Shown one piece after another: positions 1 to 6,829 of a stretch of 45,594 bases of DNA (its first letter is position 1; each line of letters starts with the position of its first letter). The stretch covers positions 1 through 45,594 of IMG/VR virus record IMGVR_UViG_3300043395_003010, one strand, 5' to 3'. Made by a program: the position numbers and the translations under genes. Source of the stretch: a virus. The notes beneath the pieces are model-generated. The model was given only the letters and a program-made list of their open reading frames with translations, did no database searches and was not told the DNA's origin.

Positions 1-672
1 GATGTCGTCCACAAGGTTTTCCCTTCGTGGAGCGCGGTATCCCCGTTCGTAGGTCGGGTTACGGCAGTTCACCCTGGCATCGGATTTTGCGATATTCAGT
101 GGCCTCATGGCAATGAGCGCGTGTCGTCTGACGAGTTGATGAAAGCCAACTCTCAACTCTTGCGCTTCTTGCCGCCAACCCTCGACCAGTCGATGTTGAC
201 GATCGATGTCATGAAGGCCCGTCAGGCTTCGGCGCCTATCTGGCGCACGACAACCTTGCCCGCCGGTTTCCATAATGACCTCGCTAGGCTTTGGTCTTCC
301 AAAGTTCCGGAGATTGGAGCCTATGATCAGTTGTGGCACCGTTATGCGAGTGTCACGAGTGACGAGTCACTACGCGATGAGGTTGGGAAGTTCTACACGG
401 TGGCGAAGAACATCCCTACCGTGTTGGTTGAAGCTGCGGCGAGGTCGAAGTCGGCGGCCTACTGGGTAGCGCAGAATCGACAATACCGAGCTACACGCGA
501 GGAACTAGCTTCTAAAAAGCCGAACTGTCCGCGTTGTTCAGCGCGTATGCGCCGTACAACGTACAAGATGCAGAAGGGCTCCAAGCACAAGCTATTTGGA
601 TGCCCCCAGTGCTTGTTCCTCATCAAGCATGACGACCTACTAGCACCTGACGGCGCCGCCGTCGTGTGGTGA
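1..672 (+). CDS. Unknown protein with C-terminal zinc ribbon (5' end outside window)
   Basis: The frame is open from the first base of the window, so the gene is cut at its 5' end. A GTG at 121 is only an internal possible start. The first roughly 50 codons read like a small beta-barrel (SH3/KOW-like) stretch containing VGRVTAVHPGIGFCDIQWPHG. The C-terminus carries a four-cysteine zinc ribbon, CPRC then about 22 residues then CPQC, near the end of the protein. Nothing identifies a reaction. It lies immediately upstream of head morphogenesis genes on the same strand, 11 bases before a small protein that also has a barrel-like pattern. A virion or head-associated role is inferred from position only. 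Confidence 0.7.
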   Translation, partial: DVVHKVFPSWSAVSPFVGRVTAVHPGIGFCDIQWPHGNERVSSDELMKANSQLLRFLPPTLDQSMLTIDVMKARQASAPIWRTTTLPAGFHNDLARLWSSKVPEIGAYDQLWHRYASVTSDESLRDEVGKFYTVAKNIPTVLVEAAARSKSAAYWVAQNRQYRATREELASKKPNCPRCSARMRRTTYKMQKGSKHKLFGCPQCLFLIKHDDLLAPDGAAVVW

Positions 673-683
673 GGAGAGATCCT

Positions 684-896
684 ATGGCCTTCACGAAGCA
701 TGGCGTGGCAATGCCCGCCAAGATGGTCAACCTAAGTCCGATGGTCAGTGCCCCTTCGATTGGAGTGGGCGCACGTGTAAAGGTGGGCGGTCGGATTGGT
801 ACGGTGACCTCGGTGGCTGAAGCGAAGGCCGTCGTCGTCCTGGATGGAGACAGTACCGAAGTGGAGTCAAGCCTTTCCTCGCTTGTAAAGGTCTAA
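684..896 (+). CDS. Small SH3/KOW-like phage protein
   Basis: This 70-residue protein starts at ATG 684, chosen because GAGGAGAG lies just upstream. The frame also extends to a GTG at 666 that lacks such a site. The central stretch VGARVKVGGRIGTVTSV followed by KAVVVLDGDSTEVE is typical of a small KOW/SH3-like beta-barrel, with alternating hydrophobic strands and glycine turns. Such barrels often bind nucleic acid or other proteins, but no specific role can be assigned. It sits between the zinc-ribbon gene and the prohead protease, whose ATG follows its stop by one base, so the genes are almost certainly co-transcribed and translationally coupled. Confidence 0.7.
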   Translation: MAFTKHGVAMPAKMVNLSPMVSAPSIGVGARVKVGGRIGTVTSVAEAKAVVVLDGDSTEVESSLSSLVKV

Positions 897-897
897 G

Positions 898-3657
898 ATG
901 GCTTTCTCCAAATTTGCCCGGGCCGCAGTAACCAAGCCAGAGATCACGGCTTCTGGATGGGATGAGGTGCGATCCAAGGATCAGTTCATGAAGACGGCCT
1001 CTAAGGTTGTCTTCAAAGACTATGACCCAAAGGATTATCTCATCACCCACTGCACGATCGTAGCATCCGTGAATACTGAGGATGGTCCCGGAGAGATCGG
1101 GAAGCAGGTGGTGGACGGGTTCCAGATCGATCGCAGGTACCCCAACTATCTTGTCACGACCGAGACGGCCCCCTGGATCAACAACAACAACGATGCCTTT
1201 GAGAGGCGGGTTCTGCTCGCCACCTACAAGACGTTCATCGGCTCACATAACTACGTTGAGCATCTTCAGATCCCAGCCCTGTCGAAGGGTAAGATCATCG
1301 ACGCGGCGGCCCGGGATATCGGGAACTCGATCTACATCGACATCCTCGTTGCGACTGAGAAAAAGCACCAGCCCCTTATTGCAGCCATCACGGGCGGGAA
1401 GCTTCAAACGCTTTCCATGGGGTGCTTCCTTCCAGGGTCGCAGGTGACGATGGCTGACGGAACACGCGTCGCCATTGAGGATGTGTCTCCCGGGGACATG
1501 GTTGTCACCCACAAGGGTCGTGTCCGCGAGGTTCTGAACAAGCAGATAAGGGTTGGCCGTTGGGGCGTTCGCCGTGTCAATGCGGTCGGCTTGCCCTCAA
1601 GTATCACCGCAACGGACAACCACCCGTTTTTCGTGCTTCGCCCGAGGACGCATTGTGCGTGTGGCTGCGGCGAAGAATTGAAAGCGAAGGATCGTGATCC
1701 CGTCCGGCGCTTGTCAAAGCGCTACAAGGTTGGGCATGACAAGCGGGTATTCAACCACAACAACACCTACTCTCTGGAGGAAGCGCGCCGACGGCTCGCC
1801 CAAAAAGATAGTATTCGAGGGTACACCCTCGAAGAGGTGCGGGCCGACGAGCTGCGTACGGGCGACTACCTATGTTTCCCACGCATAGGGTCTGAACTCG
1901 ATTGCCCCGATGACGTGACCATCGGAAAGGCCCGCTTGCTGGGGCTTTTTATTGCGGAAGGGTCCTTCCTCAAGCACAAGGGCGAGGCCACCGAGGTTCA
2001 GTTCAATTTCTCGTTGGATGAGCGTCAGACCCTTGCGAAGGAGACAGTTGATCTTCTCGCACAGGAGTTTGGCGTAGAAGCCTGGGTTCAGGAACGAGAG
2101 GATAAGACGACCTGTACTGTTCATGCCTATGGGCGGGATCTCGCCAAGTGGTTCAAGTATCACGGTGGAGAATACGCTCCGACGAAGAGGCTGTCGTTTG
2201 AAGCCTTCTCCTGGCCCGTTAAGATCCAGAAGGCCCTCGTTGGGGGTTGGCTCGATGGGGACGGTGGTCGCTCTATCGATCGAGGGACTCGTCGCCTTAC
2301 TGGGGTTACGACTTCCTACGCCCTTGTCTGTCAGATGCACGCCATCTTGGCGCGTATCGGTGTCTTCACGCAGATAGCTTGTCGGTTTGGCGGGCACGCC
2401 GTAGAGGTCCGTGAGGCTGTCAATGGGGGTGTCACCCTCAGACATCCTGAGACAGGGCATCTTGCTAGCTTTGAGTTGGAGATCGGTGCTCGTCAGTTGA
2501 GCCGCCTTGATGGTGTTTGCCTCAAAGCCGAGGGAGACCAAGCCAACACAAAGGCTAGACTACGCGTACTTGACGATGTGATGGTGTTTCCGATTACCTC
2601 CGTGGAACCTCTGGCCTATGAGGGCCCGGTTCACGATATGGAGGTTGATGAGGATCACTCCTATATCGTCGAGGGTGTTGCGGTCCATAACTGCACGGTC
2701 GCGTATACCCAGTGCACGAAGTGTGGGAATGTCGCGGAGGACGAGTCGCAGCTCTGTCCGCACATCCGATACTTCAAGGGCAGTGAGTTCTATGACGCGC
2801 TCGGTAAGAAGCGCAAGATCGCAGAGCTGTGCGGACACTACAGCGATCCCGAGAGCGTGAAGTTCATCGAAGCATCGTGGGTTGGCAATCCTGCGTTCCG
2901 AGGGGCCGTCCTTCGCAGCATCCTCACGGAGGAAGAGGCCAACAAGGTTGCTGGGATCCTCGACTCTGGGATGCAAACTCCGTCCACCCCGCCGGACCCC
3001 GATCTGATCCAGAAGGCTGCGATGAGCATCGCATCGGCCGAGTGGCCCAAGCAATCTCAGGGTCAGCAGTTCGACCTTGGGGATATGGGCATGGGGGAGA
3101 GCGACGCGCCCAAGGCTGACAAGAAGGATGAAGACCCCATCGAGAAGCTAGTAGGGGATCTCGCTGATAGCATTCGCGAGCGCGCTCTAAAGAAGATTCG
3201 TGACGAGATAGGCAAAGGTGAAGCTCAACAGGTCAATAACATCGACCTGACAGAGCATAATGAGAGTCTGATCAAATCCGCGATGGCCTATCCGGCCTGG
3301 CGTGTGATTGCGCGGTCTGTTCTGAAGATCGCGGGCTCCCCTACTGCCGCCCGCAGGATCTTGGCTGGTCTTTTACTCCACCGTGCAGGGGGCTGGAAGG
3401 CCGTTCAAGAGAAGGGGAAGTTCTCTGGATCTGAGATCCTAGCCATTTCTAGGGTTATGGATCTGGCCATGCGGAAAACCGCTATGGCAGGGGAGCGGCG
3501 ACTATACAAGGTCGTCGTTGCGGCACGGGGGGTTCAATCCCATCCCTCAGAAACCGAGTACCTAGGGTCCTGCCATAGGATTCTAGGGAGAGACATGACG
3601 GATCATGAGAAAGCGTTCCTCATCGCAAAGGGGCGCCTCTTTTCGATGGGTTCGTGA
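898..3657 (+). CDS. Prohead maturation protease with intein, fused to scaffold-like C-terminus
   Basis: Predicted 919 residues, falling to 496 after removal of a 423-residue intein (residues 176-598). The N-extein has the pattern of a herpesvirus/T4-type prohead serine protease: His117 and His122 in the stretch GSHNYVEH, then KGKIIDAAARD, then Ser173 in TLSMG, matching the S-x-G nucleophile motif. The intein begins directly after this motif. The C-extein starts with Cys-rich TQCTKCGNVA...LCPHI, probably metal-binding, followed by FIEASWVGNPAFRGAVLR. The last roughly 200 residues are charged and helical, as expected of a scaffold or core domain. These enzymes cleave scaffold and capsid proteins inside the prohead. 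It is followed by a scaffold-like gene and the capsid genes. The family call is motif-based. Confidence 0.8.
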   Translation: MAFSKFARAAVTKPEITASGWDEVRSKDQFMKTASKVVFKDYDPKDYLITHCTIVASVNTEDGPGEIGKQVVDGFQIDRRYPNYLVTTETAPWINNNNDAFERRVLLATYKTFIGSHNYVEHLQIPALSKGKIIDAAARDIGNSIYIDILVATEKKHQPLIAAITGGKLQTLSMGCFLPGSQVTMADGTRVAIEDVSPGDMVVTHKGRVREVLNKQIRVGRWGVRRVNAVGLPSSITATDNHPFFVLRPRTHCACGCGEELKAKDRDPVRRLSKRYKVGHDKRVFNHNNTYSLEEARRRLAQKDSIRGYTLEEVRADELRTGDYLCFPRIGSELDCPDDVTIGKARLLGLFIAEGSFLKHKGEATEVQFNFSLDERQTLAKETVDLLAQEFGVEAWVQEREDKTTCTVHAYGRDLAKWFKYHGGEYAPTKRLSFEAFSWPVKIQKALVGGWLDGDGGRSIDRGTRRLTGVTTSYALVCQMHAILARIGVFTQIACRFGGHAVEVREAVNGGVTLRHPETGHLASFELEIGARQLSRLDGVCLKAEGDQANTKARLRVLDDVMVFPITSVEPLAYEGPVHDMEVDEDHSYIVEGVAVHNCTVAYTQCTKCGNVAEDESQLCPHIRYFKGSEFYDALGKKRKIAELCGHYSDPESVKFIEASWVGNPAFRGAVLRSILTEEEANKVAGILDSGMQTPSTPPDPDLIQKAAMSIASAEWPKQSQGQQFDLGDMGMGESDAPKADKKDEDPIEKLVGDLADSIRERALKKIRDEIGKGEAQQVNNIDLTEHNESLIKSAMAYPAWRVIARSVLKIAGSPTAARRILAGLLLHRAGGWKAVQEKGKFSGSEILAISRVMDLAMRKTAMAGERRLYKVVVAARGVQSHPSETEYLGSCHRILGRDMTDHEKAFLIAKGRLFSMGS
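1423..2691 (+). mobile_element. Intein with LAGLIDADG endonuclease in prohead protease
   Basis: The 423-residue intervening protein starts with Cys (CFLPGSQVTMADGTRVAIED, block A). It contains block B TATDNHPF and ends in HSYIVEGVAVHN followed by Cys+1 of the C-extein. Two LAGLIDADG-type helices are visible, LLGLFIAEGS and LVGGWLDGDGG, so the homing endonuclease appears intact. An inserted CACGCGEELK...GHDKRVFNHN segment between block B and the endonuclease looks like a small zinc- or DNA-binding motif. The splice junctions are Gly175/Cys176 and Asn598/Cys599. All splicing residues seem present, so it is probably active. It separates the catalytic Ser motif from the Cys-rich part of the protease. 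Confidence 0.9.
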
Positions 3658-3704
3658 CGATTGTATCTATAACGATTCAGATTGCGAGGAAAGGACCCCA
3701 GAAA

Positions 3705-5000
3705 ATGCGCGTGCGCACAACTTGGAACGAGGAGGCCATCGCAAAGCGAGCCTCGATGGGCAAGCAGGCCGATCCGTACCTCATGAACCAGGATCATGTG
3801 AGAGTACAGCCGAAGGCTGATGACTACATGACTGGGGACCCCTCCACATTCGCAGAGGACGTGGATACGGAGAACCGATGGGAGGCCGAGTACACCAACG
3901 GCCAGACCGCTCGGAATGAGATCGGTATGCCAGAGATGCGTAAGGAGACCTTCAACCATGCGGAGAAGACGGCCGCTATGGACGAAGAGTTTCTTATGAA
4001 GAAGGCGGACCTGGCCACGACCACCGCGCGGCTGATGCTCGGGAAGAGGGCCTCGGACAATGCGGTAGAAGACCAGGCTCTGGCCTTCATGTATATGCCC
4101 GACTCCTCTCTCATCGAGACCTACTCCCGCCTTGCTTCCGACGCCAAGCAAGAGGCGGAGGGCCAGCAGCAGGCACAAGAGGAAGAGGAAGAGGAAGAGG
4201 GGCAGGCTCCGGCTGACCAGGGCAAGAAGAAGCAGGCTAACCAAGACTGCATGGCTCAGCTCCAGCAGGCGGTTCAGGCCGGCGACATGCAGCAAGCTCA
4301 GGCCGCTGTTCAGCAGATGATGCAGCAAGCCCAACAGCAACAGCAGGCTCAGATGAGCCAGCAGGGTCAGGATCAGGTTCAGGCTGCGGTCATGGCGATG
4401 GTCCAGCAGGCCATGCAGCAACAGCAGGCCATGCAGCAACAGCAGGCCATGCAGCAACAGCAGGCCATGCAGCAACAGCAGGCTCAGGGTCAGCAGCAGG
4501 CTCAGGGTCAGCAGCAGGCTCAGGGTCAGCAGCAGGCTCAGGGTCAGCAGCAGGCTCAGGGTCAGCAGCAGGCTCAGGGTCAGCAGCAGGCTCAGGGTCA
4601 GCAGCAGATGGTCCAGTCGATGGACGACATGCTCCTCGACGAGATGCTCGGAGGCCCCGCGCCGATGGGCGTCAACGAGATGGACATCGAGATGGATGCG
4701 TCTCCGATGGACGTTGGTGAGATGGGTCTTGGTCCCGAGGACGAGGTGCTTCGTAGCCTCTTCGCCAATGACAACGAGGCCCAGCAGGCCCAGCAGGCCC
4801 AGCAGCAAGAGAAGCAGGCGTCGTTCGTCAGCCGTACGGCTGCCGTCCGCACCGTGGGCACTCGTCCCGCTGTCGGAGTGAATAAGCTCGGTGGTGCCGT
4901 GGGTGTGAGTGGGACCGCTCCCCCCGTGCACGAAGTCGAGAAGCTCGCAGCTCTCTGGCCGTCCGCACCCGATATCAAGGATGTGTTCGGTATGAGGTGA
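3705..5000 (+). CDS. Glutamine-rich scaffold-like protein
   Basis: About 431 residues from ATG 3705, chosen because AGGAAAGG lies about 10 bases upstream. A GTG at 3654 overlapping the protease stop would add 17 residues. The N-terminal third is charged and helical, with KKADLATTTARLMLGKRA. The middle is an extreme Gln/Ala/Met low-complexity region containing MQQQQA and AQGQQQ tandem repeats. The C-terminal third is acidic and Met-rich, ending with VEKLAALWPSAPDIKDVFGMR. Its place between prohead protease and capsid genes, and its flexible helical composition, suit a scaffold or core protein cleaved by the protease. No sequence family was recognised. It could instead be a minor head protein. 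Confidence 0.65.
   Translation: MRVRTTWNEEAIAKRASMGKQADPYLMNQDHVRVQPKADDYMTGDPSTFAEDVDTENRWEAEYTNGQTARNEIGMPEMRKETFNHAEKTAAMDEEFLMKKADLATTTARLMLGKRASDNAVEDQALAFMYMPDSSLIETYSRLASDAKQEAEGQQQAQEEEEEEEGQAPADQGKKKQANQDCMAQLQQAVQAGDMQQAQAAVQQMMQQAQQQQQAQMSQQGQDQVQAAVMAMVQQAMQQQQAMQQQQAMQQQQAMQQQQAQGQQQAQGQQQAQGQQQAQGQQQAQGQQQAQGQQQAQGQQQMVQSMDDMLLDEMLGGPAPMGVNEMDIEMDASPMDVGEMGLGPEDEVLRSLFANDNEAQQAQQAQQQEKQASFVSRTAAVRTVGTRPAVGVNKLGGAVGVSGTAPPVHEVEKLAALWPSAPDIKDVFGMR
4413..4607 (+). repeat. In-frame 18-bp tandem repeats (hexapeptide units)
   Basis: Four copies of an 18-base unit encoding MQQQQA (4413-4484) run into seven copies of an 18-base unit encoding AQGQQQ (4482-4607). The second set is nearly identical at DNA level, indicating recent expansion by slippage or recombination. 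Both units are whole codons, so copy-number change keeps the frame. The opposite strand shows a long leucine-rich open frame, which is a by-product of the repeat. Confidence 0.95.
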
Positions 5001-5006
5001 AGTTCC

Positions 5007-5030
5007 GGACTCGGGGTTCGCTTCGAGTCC
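5007..5030 (+). other. Intergenic hairpin before decoration-like gene
   Basis: GGACTCG (5007-5013) pairs perfectly with CGAGTCC (5024-5030) around a ten-base loop, six bases after the stop of the Gln-rich gene. There is no T-run, so it is more likely an RNA-processing or stability hairpin than a strong terminator. The rest of the 105-base gap holds only the ribosome-binding site CAGGAGATAG before ATG 5106. Confidence 0.45.
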
Positions 5031-5105
5031 AAAGACCCCCACGCCTGGATTGGCGCCGATATCAAATGTACATCCTAGCCACCCCAGCAATCAGGAGATA
5101 GAACA

Positions 5106-5738
5106 ATGGCAACTTCGCCCCTCGGCGGCCAAAGCTCGGGTGACTTCAGGGAGACCAGCGCTCGTGTTCAAATCTTCCACGTCGTCACCCGCAACAGCGT
5201 GGGTGTCCTGACGCCGGATGCGTTCACACAGGCGAACCCCCCGATTGTCACCGCAGGCGCCAACAAGTCCACGACTCTCGCGGGCATCACCAAGGCAGGT
5301 GTTCTTGGTGGGTCAGTAGCGTTCGCACGCTATGACTACGGCAACGGATACATCGGCGGGCCCGTGCAAGTATCATCGGCCTACGACGCGAAGATTCGCC
5401 CTCTGGGTATCTTCATCAATGACGCCCTCGGCAATGCGTTCGAGAACACCCCTGGTGTTGCGAGCGGCCGTGGCCCGTACCTTTGCGGTTCGGGCTCCGT
5501 GGTCGGGGTTGCGGTCTACGAAACGAAGATCCAGATCGGCGCCTCAACAGCGCTGACCTATAACCCGGGTGACCTCGTCTATGCCTCGGTTAACGGTTTC
5601 CTCACGAACCGTTACCAGGACGCATATGAGTACAACGTTTCGGGCCAGAACCAAGTCTACTTCCCGGCAGTGATGGGAGTGGTCAAGGTGGCGCCGGACG
5701 CCAACAACAGCCTCTTGGTCGTTGACTTGAGGGTGTGA
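5106..5738 (+). CDS. Probable capsid decoration or head-stabilising protein
   Basis: This 210-residue protein starts at ATG 5106 with CAGGAGAT upstream. It is beta-rich and glycine-rich, with few charges, and shows repeated strand-turn patterns such as VGVLTPDAFTQANPPIVTAG and KIRPLGIFINDALGNAFEN. It ends in VVKVAPDANNSLLVVDLRV. No enzyme motif is visible. A small beta-rich gene directly before the major capsid gene is the usual place of a decoration or stabilising protein. That role is inferred from location and composition, not from a recognised family. The gap to the capsid gene holds a small CCTAG/CTAGG hairpin (5739-5755) and a purine-rich ribosome-binding region. Confidence 0.6.
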   Translation: MATSPLGGQSSGDFRETSARVQIFHVVTRNSVGVLTPDAFTQANPPIVTAGANKSTTLAGITKAGVLGGSVAFARYDYGNGYIGGPVQVSSAYDAKIRPLGIFINDALGNAFENTPGVASGRGPYLCGSGSVVGVAVYETKIQIGASTALTYNPGDLVYASVNGFLTNRYQDAYEYNVSGQNQVYFPAVMGVVKVAPDANNSLLVVDLRV

Positions 5739-5783
5739 CCTAGCCCGGTACTAGGACCCCAAAGGAAAGGTAAAGGGCAAGTC

Positions 5784-6686
5784 ATGTTCCCTACTATGGC
5801 AATGCAGACCCAACAGGTCTCCAACGAGGTGAAGCAGAAGGTCATCTCGGAGTACATCAAGACGGCCGCTGGTCGTGCGAAGCTCGCAGCTTCGATGATC
5901 CAGCCTCTGCGTCTCCGCCGTGACTACACGGCCGTGGGTCGTAAGACCTTCTTGGTCGAGCAGCTTCCGGACGGGGCTCTCCCCATCTACGACAAGGACC
6001 CGGATGTCACGGCCTTCGTCGTTGGTGAGGAAGGCGAGAACATCCTCGCGATCCAGAAGCCGCGGCGCGTGATCTTCCCGCTGTTCGAGGTTGCCTCGAA
6101 CCCGGAGATCCCGCTCACGCAGATCAAGGAGCGCAGGTTCGACTTGATTGAGCGTTCGCAAGATCTTGCGAAGGCTCAGATCCAGGCGGCGGAAGACGAG
6201 CGCGTCTTCGCGGTCCTCGACAGCATTGCTGTCTCGGGCTTTGACACGCTGCCCGGCCAGACGAACCCAGACGTGGCCGTTGTCGCCCCGATCTCCCCGA
6301 GCGTCCTCGCGGATGCCTTCGCGGAGATTGAGCGTCACGACCTCCGCGTCGCGCGCATCTACATGAACGCGGTGGACTACGCGGACATCCGCAAGTTCGG
6401 CCGTGACATCCTGGACGTTGAGAGCCAGGCCACCCTCCTCAAGACGGGCCTCCAGGCCGTCCTCTGGGGTGCGCAGATCATCACCTCGCGTCTGGTACCC
6501 GTAGGCTTCGTCTACGTGTGCTGCGAGCCCGAAAACTTCGGGCGCTTCCCGGTCCGCACGGAGCTGACGGTGCTCAGCGCCGACGACCCGAAGGCGCGCA
6601 CGATTGGGTTCTCGTGCTTCGAGAACGTGGGGGTGGGCGCGTTCAACCCACGCGGTTTGACCCGCATGGTGGTCCAGCGCTTCTGA
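5784..6686 (+). CDS. Major capsid protein (HK97-fold type, probable)
   Basis: A 300-residue protein. The pattern of long N-terminal helix (VSNEVKQKVISEYIKTAAGR), extended loop, long spine helix (RRFDLIERSQDLAKAQIQAAEDERV) and a following domain with RIYMNAVDYADIRKFGRDI fits an HK97-fold capsid protein. It ends in strands GAFNPRGLTRMVVQRF, as many capsid proteins do. Codon use is strongly biased to C/G-ending synonymous codons compared with neighbours, which suits a highly expressed gene. It follows protease, scaffold-like and decoration-like genes and is closed by a strong terminator. The nearest subfamily cannot be named by eye. Confidence 0.8.
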   Translation: MFPTMAMQTQQVSNEVKQKVISEYIKTAAGRAKLAASMIQPLRLRRDYTAVGRKTFLVEQLPDGALPIYDKDPDVTAFVVGEEGENILAIQKPRRVIFPLFEVASNPEIPLTQIKERRFDLIERSQDLAKAQIQAAEDERVFAVLDSIAVSGFDTLPGQTNPDVAVVAPISPSVLADAFAEIERHDLRVARIYMNAVDYADIRKFGRDILDVESQATLLKTGLQAVLWGAQIITSRLVPVGFVYVCCEPENFGRFPVRTELTVLSADDPKARTIGFSCFENVGVGAFNPRGLTRMVVQRF

Positions 6687-6715
6687 GCCTAAACAGGCTT
6701 AGTTGAGGCCATGGA

Positions 6716-6747
6716 GGGCCAGGTTGCTTCGGCGGCCTGGCCCTTTT
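6716..6747 (+). terminator. Strong intrinsic terminator after capsid gene
   Basis: GGGCCAGG (6716-6723) pairs with CCTGGCCC (6736-6743). The inner TTGC/GCGG pairs close a TTCG tetraloop, and TTTT follows. It stops transcription of the head operon before the endonuclease-methyltransferase gene, which has its own promoter-like sequence. Confidence 0.9.
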
Positions 6748-6793
6748 GCTATTTGTCCAACCTGCCAGTCGTAAAGCATGTGTAAACAGTTGC

Positions 6794-6823
6794 TTGACTG
6801 AGGCAGGTCGGGTCGTTTACGAT
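6794..6823 (+). promoter_or_regulatory. Sigma70-like promoter for the endonuclease-methyltransferase gene
   Basis: TTGACT (6794-6799), an 18-base spacer and TACGAT (6818-6823) form a reasonable housekeeping-sigma promoter just after the capsid terminator. The expected start of transcription falls at or beside the A of ATG 6830, and there is no Shine-Dalgarno sequence, so the message may be leaderless. The prediction rests on consensus matching only. Confidence 0.5.
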
Positions 6824-6829
6824 TGCTCT

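Noticed and set aside
4413-4607. CRISPR-like array
   Set aside because: Repeats are contiguous, in-frame codons without spacers.
3603-5090. Long leucine-rich open frame on the - strand
   Set aside because: It is the antisense of the Gln/Ala repeats; repeats keep all frames open. The + gene has a proper start and context.
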